From NCBI RefSeq assembly GCF_002005545.1, contig NZ_LBMT01000001.1, forward strand, positions 704,301-768,300: a stretch of 64,000 nucleotides of DNA, read 5' to 3'. Of this stretch, positions 32,456-42,002 are shown piece by piece (the stretch's first letter is position 1; every line of letters starts with the position of its first letter). The translations under genes and the position numbers were made by a program. Under the pieces are notes generated by a model. The model saw only the letters and a list, made by a program, of their open reading frames with translations. It was not told the DNA's origin and searched no databases. The stretch comes from Streptococcus mitis (lineage in GTDB: Bacteria; Bacillota; Bacilli; Lactobacillales; Streptococcaceae).

Positions 32456-33241
32456 ATGGCACTTATTTACTCTCTTCATTCTGAAATATTGAAATTACTT
32501 TATAAGAGAGCTACTCATATTGTACTATTCTTGATACTGGTATTTCAAACATTTTTAGCAAATATTGGTGCTTCTCAAATTGTTTCAGTTGGTATCCATG
32601 CTACACCAGAGACAAATCCAGAATTAGCAGAAGCTATACCTCCTATTGAATTTTTAGGTTTTGATGTCACTTTATTTGGTGTTTTTATTATGATTATCCT
32701 AGGCTCAATTTACGGAGCCGAGGAGTATAGATACTCTGCTATTCGTACAAGCCTCCTCTCTATTACAAATCGAAGTTCTTTCTTAGTTTCAAAAACATTA
32801 GTTTGGCTTGTGTTTTCATTTTTCATTTCCTTTCTATCGATATTCCTTACGATTAACATGACACATTATGTTTTAGGACAAGATGGCTTATTACTTTTTT
32901 CACTAAATGGGACAGTTTGGTTCTATATATTTTTAGCCAGTATAGCTTGGACCTTGTTGGGACTGCTGGCCTATATTATGGCTTTGACATTTAAAACAGC
33001 CATTGTTCCTCTATTATTTTTGCTTCCTCAAGTCTACAATTTAGGAACATTTTTAGCAAACTATATATCGGTTGCAAAATTTCTTCCAGTTGCATTGGGG
33101 CAAGGATTGATTGCTACATCTCCTCAAATTTTAGAACATAATAGTTTACAAAATATTTTATTTTTACTTTGTTGGAACTTCTCATTCTTGGCGTTAGCAA
33201 TTTACCGCTTACTTAAGTCAGATATTGGAGGAGGTGAATAA
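32456..33241 (+). CDS. ABC-2 permease of the LanFEG/BcrAB-like module, first subunit
   Basis: 261 residues with about six membrane segments and a short outer loop rich in Pro/Glu after the first (ATPETNPELAEAIPPIEF). GSIYGAEEYRYSAIRTSLLS resembles the intracellular coupling region of BcrB/LanE proteins. It lies one base after the ATPase gene. Confidence 0.8.
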   Translation: MALIYSLHSEILKLLYKRATHIVLFLILVFQTFLANIGASQIVSVGIHATPETNPELAEAIPPIEFLGFDVTLFGVFIMIILGSIYGAEEYRYSAIRTSLLSITNRSSFLVSKTLVWLVFSFFISFLSIFLTINMTHYVLGQDGLLLFSLNGTVWFYIFLASIAWTLLGLLAYIMALTFKTAIVPLLFLLPQVYNLGTFLANYISVAKFLPVALGQGLIATSPQILEHNSLQNILFLLCWNFSFLALAIYRLLKSDIGGGE

Positions 33242-33242
33242 G

Positions 33243-33962
33243 TTGAAAGAGCAACTTAAAAGTGAGTATCTCAAGTTTATGATGAATCCGTGGCACTGGT
33301 TGATTATAGGTGCTCTATTACTGTGTGTTCCAGCGTTAGTTATTTTTTTAAATAATAAGCCAGACCAGTTGACCCTACAGTTTGTTTTGGAACAGCTACT
33401 GCAAAGTCTCTATTTAGGACAGGCAGGTTTCGTTAGTCTAGCGGTTCTATTTATAGGTCAAGAATTTACAGGTTCTAGCCTTCGTACCAGTTTTCTTACC
33501 TGTCCAAACCGTTTGAAATTTATAATATCTAAACTAGCTATTGTATTATGTATGGAAATTGTATTATTGGTTGCTGTAATATCATTATGCATACTAATCG
33601 CGCAAGGATACTACAATATCAATCTTTTGAGTAATATTAAACATGTTCTAACAATTCTATTTCCAGCTTGTATTTCTATTCTAACCTTCTCTCTTTTAAG
33701 TGGTATTTTTGTATTTATTTCCCAGTCTTTTATCTTAATTTTGGGAATAAGTTTATCCCTTTTATTGGGGTTGGGACAAATGTTATTACAATTCAGTTCT
33801 TTTTTTAGAAATTTACCATTACTGGCTAGTATGAATTGTTTTTATACCTATCCATTGTCTCTTTATTATCCAGTGTGGCAAGGCTTAGGGATACAAATAG
33901 TTTGGTTATTAATTGTTTTTCTATTTGTTACATTGATACTTATAGGAAAAAATGTACGCTAA
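33243..33962 (+). CDS. ABC-2 permease of the LanFEG/BcrAB-like module, second subunit
   Basis: About 239 residues from a TTG start at 33243, chosen because GGAGGAGG (33227-33234) lies 8 bases before it. Upstream in-frame starts sit inside that ribosome site. It has six membrane segments; GQEFTGSSLRTSFLTCPNRLKFIISKL parallels the equivalent region of the first permease, so the two are paralogues. Confidence 0.78.
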   Translation: MKEQLKSEYLKFMMNPWHWLIIGALLLCVPALVIFLNNKPDQLTLQFVLEQLLQSLYLGQAGFVSLAVLFIGQEFTGSSLRTSFLTCPNRLKFIISKLAIVLCMEIVLLVAVISLCILIAQGYYNINLLSNIKHVLTILFPACISILTFSLLSGIFVFISQSFILILGISLSLLLGLGQMLLQFSSFFRNLPLLASMNCFYTYPLSLYYPVWQGLGIQIVWLLIVFLFVTLILIGKNVR

Positions 33963-33987
33963 AGACAGGGGATATCCTGTCTTTTTC
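33961..33987 (+). terminator. Terminator after the second ABC module
   Basis: AAAGACAGG and CCTGTCTTT around GGATAT, followed by TTC. Confidence 0.85.
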
Positions 33988-33995
33988 TCAGTTAG

Positions 33996-34019
33996 TGCTA
34001 TAATATATTCAGGAGGGTG
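33996..34019 (+). promoter_or_regulatory. Promoter and ribosome site of the two-component system
   Basis: Extended TGCTATAAT (33996-34004) followed by AGGAGGGTG (34011-34019) before ATG 34024; the leader is very short. Confidence 0.7.
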
Positions 34020-34023
34020 AGTT

Positions 34024-34709
34024 ATGGCTTATAAAATTTTGGTTGTAGATGATGATCTTGCTATTCTTCGCCTAATAAAAAAGTACTAGAATATGAAAAA
34101 TATGAAGTAGTCATACGAAATAAGATAGAAGAGATTGATCTTTGTGATTTTACAGGCTTTGACTTGATTCTATTAGATATTATGATGCCTGTTAGTGGTT
34201 TAGAAATCTGTCAGATGATTCGCGAGCAGATAACTGTTCCTATCTGTTTTATAACTGCAAAGGATATGGATGAAGACTTAGTAGCTGGAATCAATGCAGG
34301 TGCTGATGATTATATTATGAAGCCCTTTAGTATGCAAGAATTGTTAGCACGTGTTAAAATGCACTTGCGTCGTGAAGAACGGACTAAAGGAAATGTTCAT
34401 CAAATAAAGATTGGGAAGCTTATACTATATACGGATAGTAAGGAACTATTTGTAAACGATGATAAGATTGCTCTGACAAGGAGGGAATTTGACATAGTGA
34501 ATCTTTTGGCAAGCAACCCAAGTAAAATATATTCTATTGAGGAAATTTATAATTATCTATATCCACAAAGTTCAGAAGCTCTTTTACGTTCGGTTTCAGA
34601 GTACATTTATCAAATTCGTCAAAAGCTGAAACCTTATCAATTAAATCCAATTAAAACCTTGTACGGTGGAGGATATCAATGGGTAGAATCAAAAGTTTTA
34701 GACAATTAA
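34024..34709 (+). pseudogene. OmpR-family response regulator interrupted by a one-base frameshift
   Basis: The reading frame from ATG 34024 gives MAYKILVVDDDLAILRLIKK then a stop at 34087-34089. Adding one A to the A6 tract (about 34077-34082) restores VLEYEKYEVVI and leads into the open frame through 34709. The receiver has the acidic pair VVDDD, phosphorylation site LILLDIMMPV, conserved Thr region CFITAKD and Lys in IMKPFS. The C-terminal winged helix is complete (LTRREFDIVNLLA ... LYGGGYQWVE). The defect may be a real mutation, a slippage-variable tract or a sequencing error. Confidence 0.82.
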
Positions 34710-35767
34710 TTCGAGAAACCTGTTGGAGAATTATTTGGCAATTTAGTCTTGGCTTACTAATGGCCTATCTTATTCCTTTAGCTTCAGTATCTATACAAAT
34801 AAATGAAGACGGGAAAACTTTAAACAATAGTGGTGTTCTATCAATCTTTTTTAATGTGTCATCATGGATATATATTTGTGTTTTATTGATTATTCTAATA
34901 AGTTATCACATTGGAAAATTGTTGAAAAAACTGAGTTATGAAATGACTTTGATTTATGAAAATAGTATGTGGTTGGAGAGGGAATGTACAGAAAGTTTAA
35001 CGGTTAAAGAATTTCGTGAGACAGGAAATCGGATTATTGTGATGCAAGATAGAATTAGACAATTAATAGTTGATGAGAAACAGCAGAAAGAAGATTTGAT
35101 GTTTCAGGTTTCAGCAGCTTCTCATGATTTAAAAACTCCCTTAACCATTATTAGGGGAAATGTGGAATTTTTGCAGGCGATAACTGAAAACGACCAATCT
35201 CAAGAATGCTTAGCAGATATAGAAAGAGCTAGTCAACAGTTACTAGATTATTTCAATCAATTGATTCACTATTCTAAAACCTATTATGATGATGAGACAG
35301 GCTGGGTGGAATATTCCTCTTCAGATTTTATCAATGAATTAGAGAAAGAAGTTTCTTTTTTGATAAAAAATCAGATGAAGTTTTCTTTTGAACAAAATGT
35401 GAACGGAACTGAAAACTATTATATAAATCCATCTCTTCTGATTCGTGCCATACAAAATATTTTAACAAATGCTTTGGAGTATGCAGATAAACAGAATCCT
35501 AAAATTAACATTAGGGTAGAGCAAGAGGGGAAAGAATTGAAAATAAGCATATGGAATAATGGTTCGGAATTTCCAGAGGAAGTTTTAAATAATTTTGGAA
35601 AGCTCTTTTATCGTATGGATAAAGCTAGATCGTATAAAGAGCAACATTATGGTATTGGACTTAGTTTTGTATGTAGAGTTGCAAAACTACACAAAGGCCG
35701 AGTTGAGCTTAGAAATAGAGACGCGGGAGCAGAAGTTTTAATAACTGTGAATTGTATTAAATCATAG
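34679..35767 (+). CDS. Sensor histidine kinase of the island
   Basis: 362 residues: two membrane segments (about 17-38 and 57-78) with a short outer loop between, the H-box SAASHDLKTPLTIIRGN, and an HATPase domain with N-box (QNILTNALEYAD), DxGxG-like region IWNNGSEFPEE and G2 box YGIGLSF. The short sensor part resembles kinases that watch cell-envelope antibiotics or the transporter beside them. It overlaps the regulator gene by 31 bases; GGTGGAGG provides the ribosome site. It appears intact although its partner is frameshifted. Confidence 0.87.
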   Translation: MGRIKSFRQLIRETCWRIIWQFSLGLLMAYLIPLASVSIQINEDGKTLNNSGVLSIFFNVSSWIYICVLLIILISYHIGKLLKKLSYEMTLIYENSMWLERECTESLTVKEFRETGNRIIVMQDRIRQLIVDEKQQKEDLMFQVSAASHDLKTPLTIIRGNVEFLQAITENDQSQECLADIERASQQLLDYFNQLIHYSKTYYDDETGWVEYSSSDFINELEKEVSFLIKNQMKFSFEQNVNGTENYYINPSLLIRAIQNILTNALEYADKQNPKINIRVEQEGKELKISIWNNGSEFPEEVLNNFGKLFYRMDKARSYKEQHYGIGLSFVCRVAKLHKGRVELRNRDAGAEVLITVNCIKS

Positions 35768-35864
35768 CGAGTTACTTGTTAATTTATGATTGAATAGTTT
35801 TTATATGTGAGCTTTTAAACTATTTAACTTTTTCGACTAGTATAAGATGTAACGGTAGATAATA

Positions 35865-35918
35865 AAAACGAATGATGATATCTAGTTGATGAAAACTATT
35901 TATCATTCATTCGTTTTT
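35865..35918. terminator. Bidirectional terminator at the right edge of the island
   Basis: AAAACGAATGA and TCATTCGTTTT arms with a long loop; T run on the plus strand and A run on the minus strand serve the kinase and yidC. Confidence 0.75.
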
Positions 35919-35943
35919 TAATTATTGGATAATTTACGTAGCT

Positions 35944-36870
35944 TTATCTCGAACGTTGTTTTCCAGCGTTGCGATTTTTGTGTTTTTTCTTGCTTGTGAT
36001 AGCAGTTGGTTGTTCAGGGGTAACGTCTTTTCGTCCACTTGGTTTAGAGAAAGCACTTGCTTTTGGTGGGTTCTTGGCTAGTTCTTCACGGACTTTTTTG
36101 CGAAGTTTTGGACGAACGATATAGTTGACGATAAACTGTTGGAGAATCATCATGAAACCACCGACAACCCAATAAAGTGTGACACTAGCTGGTGAGATGA
36201 GAGAGAAGCCGGCAATCATGACTGGGCTCACGTAAGCCATTTTCTTGATTTGATCTCTTTGCGTTTCATCTTCTACTCCGTGAAGTGAAAGGAGTGATTG
36301 AAGATAGTAAAGGACACCAGCGCAGGCAGCTAAAATCATACTTGGAGAGCCTAGAGGAATTCCTAGGTAACTTGCTTGAGCAACACCTTCAGTATATTGG
36401 GCAGCAAAGTAAATTGCAGAGAAGAAAGGCATTTGAAGGAGGATAGGGAAACATCCTACACCACCAAACATGCTGATGCCGTGCTCTTTTTGAGCAGCAA
36501 AGAGAGCTTGTTGGGCTTCGAGTTTTTCTTCTTGAGTTGTTGCTTCCTTGAGACGTGTTTGGTGTGGCTCAAGGACGTGCTTGAGGGCGTTCATCTTTTC
36601 AGAGTGAAGCGTTGCCTTCCATGATTGGTAGATACCAAGTGGCAAGATAATCAAGCGCACGATAATGGTTACGATGATGATAGCGATACCGAAGCCTAGA
36701 CCTTTATCAGTAGCGAAGTACTTGATAGCTTCAGCCATAGGCGCTCCGATCGTATTCCAAATAAATCCTATTGGCTTTCCTGTGGCTTTATCGACGCTAA
36801 CACAGCCAGTCAAGACTAGCAACATAGCCACTCCCATAGCCGAGAGTGCAAAACGTTTAATAGATTTCAC
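35944..36870 (-). CDS. yidC: Membrane protein insertase YidC (lipoprotein type, YidC2-like)
   Basis: 308 residues with a lipobox LVLTGC (Cys at about residue 23) and five membrane segments; GLGFGIAIIIVTIIVRLIILPLGIYQSWK holds the conserved membrane Arg. The C-terminal tail is very basic (KKKHKNRNAGKQRSR), as in the YidC2 paralogue, which helps co-translational insertion. A GTG start follows AAGAAGGAA; TATAAT is on the minus strand at 36893-36898. Confidence 0.93.
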   Translation of the reverse strand: MKSIKRFALSAMGVAMLLVLTGCVSVDKATGKPIGFIWNTIGAPMAEAIKYFATDKGLGFGIAIIIVTIIVRLIILPLGIYQSWKATLHSEKMNALKHVLEPHQTRLKEATTQEEKLEAQQALFAAQKEHGISMFGGVGCFPILLQMPFFSAIYFAAQYTEGVAQASYLGIPLGSPSMILAACAGVLYYLQSLLSLHGVEDETQRDQIKKMAYVSPVMIAGFSLISPASVTLYWVVGGFMMILQQFIVNYIVRPKLRKKVREELAKNPPKASAFSKPSGRKDVTPEQPTAITSKKKHKNRNAGKQRSR

Positions 36871-36947
36871 TGTTTTTATTCCTTCTTTAAAAATTATACC
36901 TTTCTATTCTACTGTTTTTTTACAAAATATACAATAGTTCTAGAGAC

Positions 36948-37226
36948 CTAATTTGCGATTTTAAAGTCAGGGTAGGGAGGAAAGTTGCTCAGTTGGACAT
37001 CTAAGTAGCTGACTTTTGAAAAAGGTGTCGGTCCTTTTCGGATTTCTTGGATAAATTTTGCCATGATAGCAGATGAGTCTGCTTGGGCTAAGATTTCCAC
37101 TGTGCCATCGTCGTTATTCCATACCCGACCTGTGATGCCACCAATTTCAAGTGCCAAGCTGTAAACACCCCAACGAAAGCCGACTCCCTGCACCCTACCT
37201 TGGACAATCATTCTAACCTTTTGCAT
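36948..37226 (-). CDS. acyP: Acylphosphatase
   Basis: 92 residues with the catalytic pattern MIVQGRVQGVGFRWGVYSLA (Arg) and GRVWNNDDGTVEILAQ (Asn). It hydrolyses acyl phosphates. AAAGGGG precedes the ATG. It diverges from the rRNA/tRNA methyltransferase gene only 33 bases away. Confidence 0.93.
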   Translation of the reverse strand: MQKVRMIVQGRVQGVGFRWGVYSLALEIGGITGRVWNNDDGTVEILAQADSSAIMAKFIQEIRKGPTPFSKVSYLDVQLSNFPPYPDFKIAN

Positions 37227-37244
37227 ACCAAACCCCTTTGATTG

Positions 37245-37253
37245 TGTTATAAT
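37245..37253 (+). promoter_or_regulatory. Extended -10 implying a leaderless mRNA for the TrmH-type methyltransferase gene
   Basis: TGTTATAAT ends six bases before ATG 37260, so transcription would start at or next to the A of ATG; no Shine-Dalgarno is present. Confidence 0.65.
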
Positions 37254-37259
37254 ATTTCT

Positions 37260-38000
37260 ATGACTATTATAACCTCAAAAGCCAATTCTGTGGTAAAAAA
37301 TGCCAAGAAATTACACCAAAAAAAATACCGCAAGTCTGCCTATTTGATTGAAGGATGGCACTTGTTTGAAGAAGCTGTTCAAGCTGGAGTGACGATTGAG
37401 AAAATCTTTGCCCTAGAAAATTACCGAGATCAGTTAGCTACTTTTCCGCAAACTGTCTGGGTGTCAGAGGATATTTTGCTAGATTTGGCAGATTCTCAGA
37501 CTCCACAGGGAATTGTTGCGGTGGTTCAAAAAGAAGAAGTAGGACAAGTTGATTTTAGTCAGGGCAAGTTCTTGTTTTTGGAAGATGTACAAGATCCTGG
37601 TAATGTAGGAACCATCATTCGGACTGCGGATGCAGCAGGCTATACAGGAGTGATTGTTTCAGATAAGTCGGCAGATATCTACAGTCTCAAGACTCTACGT
37701 TCCATGCAAGGCAGTCATTTCCATCTGCCCATTTACCGGATGTCGAGTCAAGCGCTTCTTAAGGAAACCAAAGAGGCAGGTATCTCAGTGCTGGCAACAA
37801 CCCTATCTAAAGATTCTGTTGATTACAGAGAACTGCCTCCTATAGAAAATTTTGTACTAGTCATGGGAAATGAGGGTCAAGGAATTAGTCCCCTTATGGC
37901 TGAAAGTGCAGACCAGTTGGTTCACATTAGTATGAAGGGGCAGGCGGAGAGTTTGAATGTTGCCGTTGCAGCAGGTATTTTAATTTTCCATTTAAGCTAA
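37260..38000 (+). CDS. TrmH/SpoU-family RNA 2'-O-methyltransferase
   Basis: 246 residues with an N-terminal substrate-binding region (KKYRKSAYLIEGWHLFEEAVQAG) and a SPOUT knot domain: LEDVQDPGNVGTIIRTADA, VLVMGNEGQGISPLM and ESLNVAVAAGILIFHL. It modifies a ribose in rRNA or tRNA; the site is not predictable by eye. The start at 37260 was chosen over an in-frame ATG at 37242 that lies in the promoter. Confidence 0.88.
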   Translation: MTIITSKANSVVKNAKKLHQKKYRKSAYLIEGWHLFEEAVQAGVTIEKIFALENYRDQLATFPQTVWVSEDILLDLADSQTPQGIVAVVQKEEVGQVDFSQGKFLFLEDVQDPGNVGTIIRTADAAGYTGVIVSDKSADIYSLKTLRSMQGSHFHLPIYRMSSQALLKETKEAGISVLATTLSKDSVDYRELPPIENFVLVMGNEGQGISPLMAESADQLVHISMKGQAESLNVAVAAGILIFHLS

Positions 38001-38054
38001 TTTTAACTTTCTTTGTTATAATCAAGGAAAGATATTCATTGAAAAGGAGAAAAG

Positions 38055-38738
38055 ATGAATCACACTATTATTCACGACCGCGCAGGTCTCAATCAATTTT
38101 ACGCTAAAGTTTATGCCTTTGTTGGTCTGGGGATTGGACTATCTGCTTTGGTATCAGGCCTTATGTTGACGGTCTTTCAGTCTCAGTTAGTTTACTTTTT
38201 GATGCAGGGGCGTCTCTGGTTGACCATTGCAACCTTTGCAGAGCTAGCTCTGGTCTTTGTTGCCAGCAGTATGGCTTCAAAGAATAGTCCAGCGGCTCTT
38301 CCAGTATTTTTGCTTTACTCCGTTTTAAACGGCTTTACCCTTAGTTTTGTGGTGGCCTTCTATACTCCGGGTACAGTTTTATCTGCCTTTGTATCCAGCG
38401 CCCTTCTCTTCTTTGTCATGGCGGCAGTTGGTATGTTCACTAAAAAAGATTTGAGTGCTCTTGGTCGGGCTATGATGGCGGCTCTTATCGGTTTGCTGAT
38501 TGCTATGGTAGTCAATATTTTCTTGGCTAGTGGTTTCTTTGATTATATGATTAGCGTAGCCATGGTTTTGGTTTTCTCCGGGTTGATTGCTTGGGACAAC
38601 CAAAGGATTCGCCTTGCTTATGAGCAATCACAAGGTCGTGTAGCGACAGGTTGGGTTGTGTCAATGGCTCTCAGTATCTATCTTGATTTTATCAATCTCT
38701 TCCTAAGTATTTTACGTATCTTTGGTCGTAATGACTAG
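38055..38738 (+). CDS. Bax inhibitor-1/YccA-family membrane protein
   Basis: 227 residues with seven membrane segments. Family features: an N-terminal NQFYAKVYAFVG region, SVLNGFTLS, and the C-terminal ALSIYLDFINLFLSILRIFG with its conserved Asp. Bacterial members are pH-sensitive calcium-leak proteins or quality-control partners. AAAGGAGAAAAG precedes the ATG and a terminator follows. Confidence 0.9.
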   Translation: MNHTIIHDRAGLNQFYAKVYAFVGLGIGLSALVSGLMLTVFQSQLVYFLMQGRLWLTIATFAELALVFVASSMASKNSPAALPVFLLYSVLNGFTLSFVVAFYTPGTVLSAFVSSALLFFVMAAVGMFTKKDLSALGRAMMAALIGLLIAMVVNIFLASGFFDYMISVAMVLVFSGLIAWDNQRIRLAYEQSQGRVATGWVVSMALSIYLDFINLFLSILRIFGRND

Positions 38739-38750
38739 AAGGTCCCCAAC

Positions 38751-38781
38751 ATCAGTGTTCGAAGGAGCACTGATTTTTTTA
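38751..38781 (+). terminator. Terminator after the Bax inhibitor family gene
   Basis: ATCAGTGTTC and GGAGCACTGAT arms followed by TTTTTT. Confidence 0.83.
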
Positions 38782-38813
38782 AATTTGCTCTTTCCTTTTC
38801 TTGTAAATAGGTG

Positions 38814-38819
38814 TATAAT
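38814..38819 (+). promoter_or_regulatory. -10 element of asnA
   Basis: Perfect TATAAT 30 bp before the start codon; the -35 is unclear. Confidence 0.6.
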
Positions 38820-38849
38820 GCTTTTAATTAATTTTTTGAGGAGTAGTTT

Positions 38850-39842
38850 ATGAAGAAAAGTTTTATCCATCAACAAGAAGAGATTTCCTTTGTCAAAAAC
38901 ACTTTTACCCAGTATTTGAAAGATAAGTTAGAAGTTGTCGAAGTTCAAGGTCCTATCTTGAGCAGGGTCGGCGACGGGATGCAGGACAACTTATCAGGTG
39001 TGGAGAATGCCGTATCAGTCAAGGTTCTCCAAATTCCTGATGCTACTTATGAAGTGGTGCACTCCCTTGCTAAATGGAAACGCCATACCTTGGCACGTTT
39101 TGGTTTCGGTGAAGGTGAAGGTCTTTTCGTCCACATGAAGGCTCTTCGTCCAGACGAAGATTCGCTGGATGCGACTCACTCTGTTTATGTTGACCAGTGG
39201 GACTGGGAGAAGGTTATCCCAAATGGTAAGCGTAACATCGCTTATCTAAAAGAAACAGTCGAGAAGATTTACAAGGCTATTCGCCTGACTGAGCTAGCTG
39301 TTGAAGCTCGCTATGACATCGAGTCAATCTTGCCAAAACAAATCACTTTTATCCACACAGAAGAGTTGGTAGAACGCTACCCAGACTTGACACCGAAAGA
39401 ACGTGAAAATGCTATCTGTAAAGAATTTGGAGCCGTCTTTTTGATTGGTATCGGTGGCGAGTTGCCAGATGGTAAACCGCACGATGGACGTGCACCAGAC
39501 TACGATGACTGGACAAGTGAGTCTGAAAATGGCTACAAGGGTCTTAATGGCGATATTCTTGTTTGGAATGAGTCTTTAGGTGGAGCCTTTGAGTTGTCTT
39601 CTATGGGGATTCGTGTAGATGAAGAAACCCTTCGTCGTCAGGTTGCCATCACAGGTGATGAAGACCGCTTGGAATTGGAATGGCACAAGGCTTTGTTGAA
39701 TGGCCTATTCCCATTGACAATCGGTGGAGGAATTGGACAATCTCGGATGGCCATGTTCCTACTTCGTAAGAAACACATCGGAGAAGTGCAAACAAGTGTT
39801 TGGCCTCAAGAAGTTCGCGATACTTATGAAAATATTTTATAG
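38850..39842 (+). CDS. asnA: Aspartate-ammonia ligase (asparagine synthetase A)
   Basis: 330 residues of the class II aminoacyl-tRNA-synthetase-like fold; forms asparagine from aspartate, ammonia and ATP. Motifs: [57 protein letters not shown] and [23 protein letters not shown] precedes the ATG. It has its own terminator. Confidence 0.95.
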   Translation: MKKSFIHQQEEISFVKNTFTQYLKDKLEVVEVQGPILSRVGDGMQDNLSGVENAVSVKVLQIPDATYEVVHSLAKWKRHTLARFGFGEGEGLFVHMKALRPDEDSLDATHSVYVDQWDWEKVIPNGKRNIAYLKETVEKIYKAIRLTELAVEARYDIESILPKQITFIHTEELVERYPDLTPKERENAICKEFGAVFLIGIGGELPDGKPHDGRAPDYDDWTSESENGYKGLNGDILVWNESLGGAFELSSMGIRVDEETLRRQVAITGDEDRLELEWHKALLNGLFPLTIGGGIGQSRMAMFLLRKKHIGEVQTSVWPQEVRDTYENIL

Positions 39843-39847
39843 AGAAT

Positions 39848-39876
39848 CGAACCGCAAGGTTCGGTTTTCTTTCTCT
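39848..39876 (+). terminator. Terminator of asnA
   Basis: CGAACC and GGTTCG around GCAA, followed by a T/C-rich run. Confidence 0.8.
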
Positions 39877-39890
39877 TTTCGCTCATAATT

Positions 39891-39899
39891 TGGTATAAT
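39891..39899 (+). promoter_or_regulatory. Extended -10 implying a leaderless rsmD mRNA
   Basis: TGGTATAAT ends seven bases before ATG 39907, with no Shine-Dalgarno between. Confidence 0.65.
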
Positions 39900-39906
39900 A
39901 AACGGT

Positions 39907-40446
39907 ATGAAAATCGTATCAGGAATCTATGGGGGACGTCCCCTCAAGACACTAGAAGGAAAGACGACAAGACCTACTTCGGATAAGGTTAGGGGAGCTA
40001 TTTTTAACATGATTGGTCCCTACTTTGAAGGGGGACGAGTCTTGGATCTGTATGCAGGTAGTGGTGGTTTATCTATCGAGGCAGTATCGCGTGGCATGTC
40101 CAGCGCTGTTTTGGTGGAACGAGACCGTAAGGCTCAGGCTATCGTGGCTGAAAATATTCAGATGACCAAGGAAGTTGGAAAATTTCAACTCCTCAAGATG
40201 GATGCAGAAAGGGCATTGGAACAGGTATCTGGGGAATTTGACCTCATTTTCTTAGATCCTCCTTATGCCAAGGAACAAATCGTAGCAGACATTGAAAAAA
40301 TGGCTGAGAGGGAGCTTTTTTCTGAAGATGTCATGGTCGTGTGTGAGACGGATAAGGCCGTTGAACTTCCAGAAGAAATTGCCTGCCTGGGCATCTGGAA
40401 GGAAAAAATTTATGGAATTAGTAAGGTGACAGTCTATGTCAGATAA
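39907..40446 (+). CDS. rsmD: 16S rRNA (guanine966-N2)-methyltransferase RsmD
   Basis: 179 residues: the N-terminal [36 protein letters not shown] motif [15 protein letters not shown] and catalytic [12 protein letters not shown]. It overlaps coaD by 11 bases, an arrangement common in Firmicutes. Confidence 0.95.
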   Translation: MKIVSGIYGGRPLKTLEGKTTRPTSDKVRGAIFNMIGPYFEGGRVLDLYAGSGGLSIEAVSRGMSSAVLVERDRKAQAIVAENIQMTKEVGKFQLLKMDAERALEQVSGEFDLIFLDPPYAKEQIVADIEKMAERELFSEDVMVVCETDKAVELPEEIACLGIWKEKIYGISKVTVYVR

Positions 40447-40924
40447 GATTGGCTTATTCACAGGCTCATTTGATCCGATGACAAATGGGCATCTGGATAT
40501 GATTGAACGGGCTAGCAAACTCTTTGATAAGCTCTATGTCGGTATTTTTTTTAATCCCCACAAACAAGGATTTCTCCCTCTTGAAAATCGTAAACGAGGG
40601 CTAGAAAAGGCTTTGGAACATTTGGAAAATGTTGAAGTTGTGTCTTCTCATGATGAATTGGTGGTTGATATCGCAAAAAGACTGGGGGTTACTTGCCTAG
40701 TGCGTGGTTTGAGGAATGCGTCGGATTTGCAATATGAAGCCAGTTTTGATTACTACAATCATCAGCTGTCTCCTGATATAGAGACCATTTATTTACATAG
40801 TCGACCTGAACATCTCTATCTCAGTTCATCCGGTGTTAGAGAGCTTTTGAAGTTTGGTCAGGATATTGCTTGCTATGTTCCCGAGAGTATTTTGGAGGAA
40901 ATAAGAAATGAAAAAAAAGATTAG
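40436..40924 (+). CDS. coaD: Phosphopantetheine adenylyltransferase
   Basis: 162 residues, nucleotidyltransferase with [22 protein letters not shown] (HxGH-type TNGH) and the C-terminal [14 protein letters not shown]. It makes dephospho-CoA. Translationally coupled to rsmD and followed by the protease gene with a 17-base overlap. Confidence 0.96.
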   Translation: MSDKIGLFTGSFDPMTNGHLDMIERASKLFDKLYVGIFFNPHKQGFLPLENRKRGLEKALEHLENVEVVSSHDELVVDIAKRLGVTCLVRGLRNASDLQYEASFDYYNHQLSPDIETIYLHSRPEHLYLSSSGVRELLKFGQDIACYVPESILEEIRNEKKD

Positions 40925-41945
40925 ATGGCCCTTATATGTCATTGCGGCCTTGATTGTGACTTTCTTGGCATTTGTAGTGCCCTTGCCCTACTATATAGAG
41001 GTTCCAGGTGGTTCGGAAGATATTCGCCAAGTCCTTAAAGTCAATGACACAGAAGATAAGGAAGCTGGTGCCTATCAATTCGTTACGGTTGGTGTCCAAC
41101 ATGCCACTTTAGCTCATATGATTTATGCTTGGTTGACGCCTTTTACAGATATTCGTAGTGCTCAGGAGACTACAGGTGGATCTTCCGATATTGAATTTAT
41201 GCGGATCAATCAATTCTACATGCAAACATCGCAAAACATGGCCAAGTATCAAGGGCTAAAAACTGCTGGTAAGGATATTGAACTAAAATATCTTGGGGTT
41301 TATGTTTTGACTGTGACGGATAATTCGACCTTTAAAGGGATTCTCAACATCTCTGATACGGTCACAGCAGTCAATGATCAGACCTTCGACAGTTCCAAAG
41401 ATTTGATTGATTATGTCAATTCTCAAAAACTAGGGGACTCCGTCAAGGTCACCTATGAAGAGGATGGGCAAACCAAGTCTGCAGAAGGTAAGATTATCAC
41501 CTTGGAAAATGGCAAAAATGGAATTGGAATCGGTTTGATTGACCGTACGGAAGTGACCAGTGATGTCCCAATTCGCTTTTCAACAGCTGGTATCGGCGGT
41601 CCAAGTGCAGGTCTCATGTTTAGTCTGGCCATCTATACCCAAATAGCTGACCCAGGCCTTCGTAATGGCCGTATCGTTGCCGGTACAGGAACCATTGACC
41701 GAGATGGCAATGTGGGGGACATTGGAGGTATTGATAAGAAAGTTGTAGCTTCGGCTAGAGAAGGTGCCGCGATTTTCTTTGCCCCAGATAACCCTGTTAG
41801 CGAAGAAGAACAAAAAGCGCATCCGGATGCGAAAAACAACTACCAAACAGCCCTAGAAGCAGCTAAAACAATCAAGACAGATATGAAAATAGTGCCGGTT
41901 AAAACCCTACAAGATGCAATTGATTACTTGAAAAACAATCCCTAG
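40908..41945 (+). CDS. Membrane-anchored PDZ/Lon-type serine protease, SepM-like
   Basis: 345 residues: one N-terminal membrane segment ([20 protein letters not shown]), a PDZ domain (about residues 120-210) and an S16 Lon-type protease domain with nucleophile Ser in GGPSAGLMF and Lys in [11 protein letters not shown]. In S. mutans the homologue SepM trims the competence peptide at the cell surface; here the substrate is unknown. The rsmD-coaD-protease run forms an operon. Confidence 0.87.
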   Translation: MKKKIRWPLYVIAALIVTFLAFVVPLPYYIEVPGGSEDIRQVLKVNDTEDKEAGAYQFVTVGVQHATLAHMIYAWLTPFTDIRSAQETTGGSSDIEFMRINQFYMQTSQNMAKYQGLKTAGKDIELKYLGVYVLTVTDNSTFKGILNISDTVTAVNDQTFDSSKDLIDYVNSQKLGDSVKVTYEEDGQTKSAEGKIITLENGKNGIGIGLIDRTEVTSDVPIRFSTAGIGGPSAGLMFSLAIYTQIADPGLRNGRIVAGTGTIDRDGNVGDIGGIDKKVVASAREGAAIFFAPDNPVSEEEQKAHPDAKNNYQTALEAAKTIKTDMKIVPVKTLQDAIDYLKNNP

Positions 41946-41987
41946 TTTTTAAGGGAAGTTTCCAAACTAGCGCACAAACAGAGAAGA

Positions 41988-41996
41988 TGGTATAAT
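41988..41996 (+). promoter_or_regulatory. Extended -10 implying a leaderless mRNA for the DUF1146 gene
   Basis: TGGTATAAT ends six bases before ATG 42003; no Shine-Dalgarno. Confidence 0.65.
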
Positions 41997-42002
41997 AGTC
42001 AA

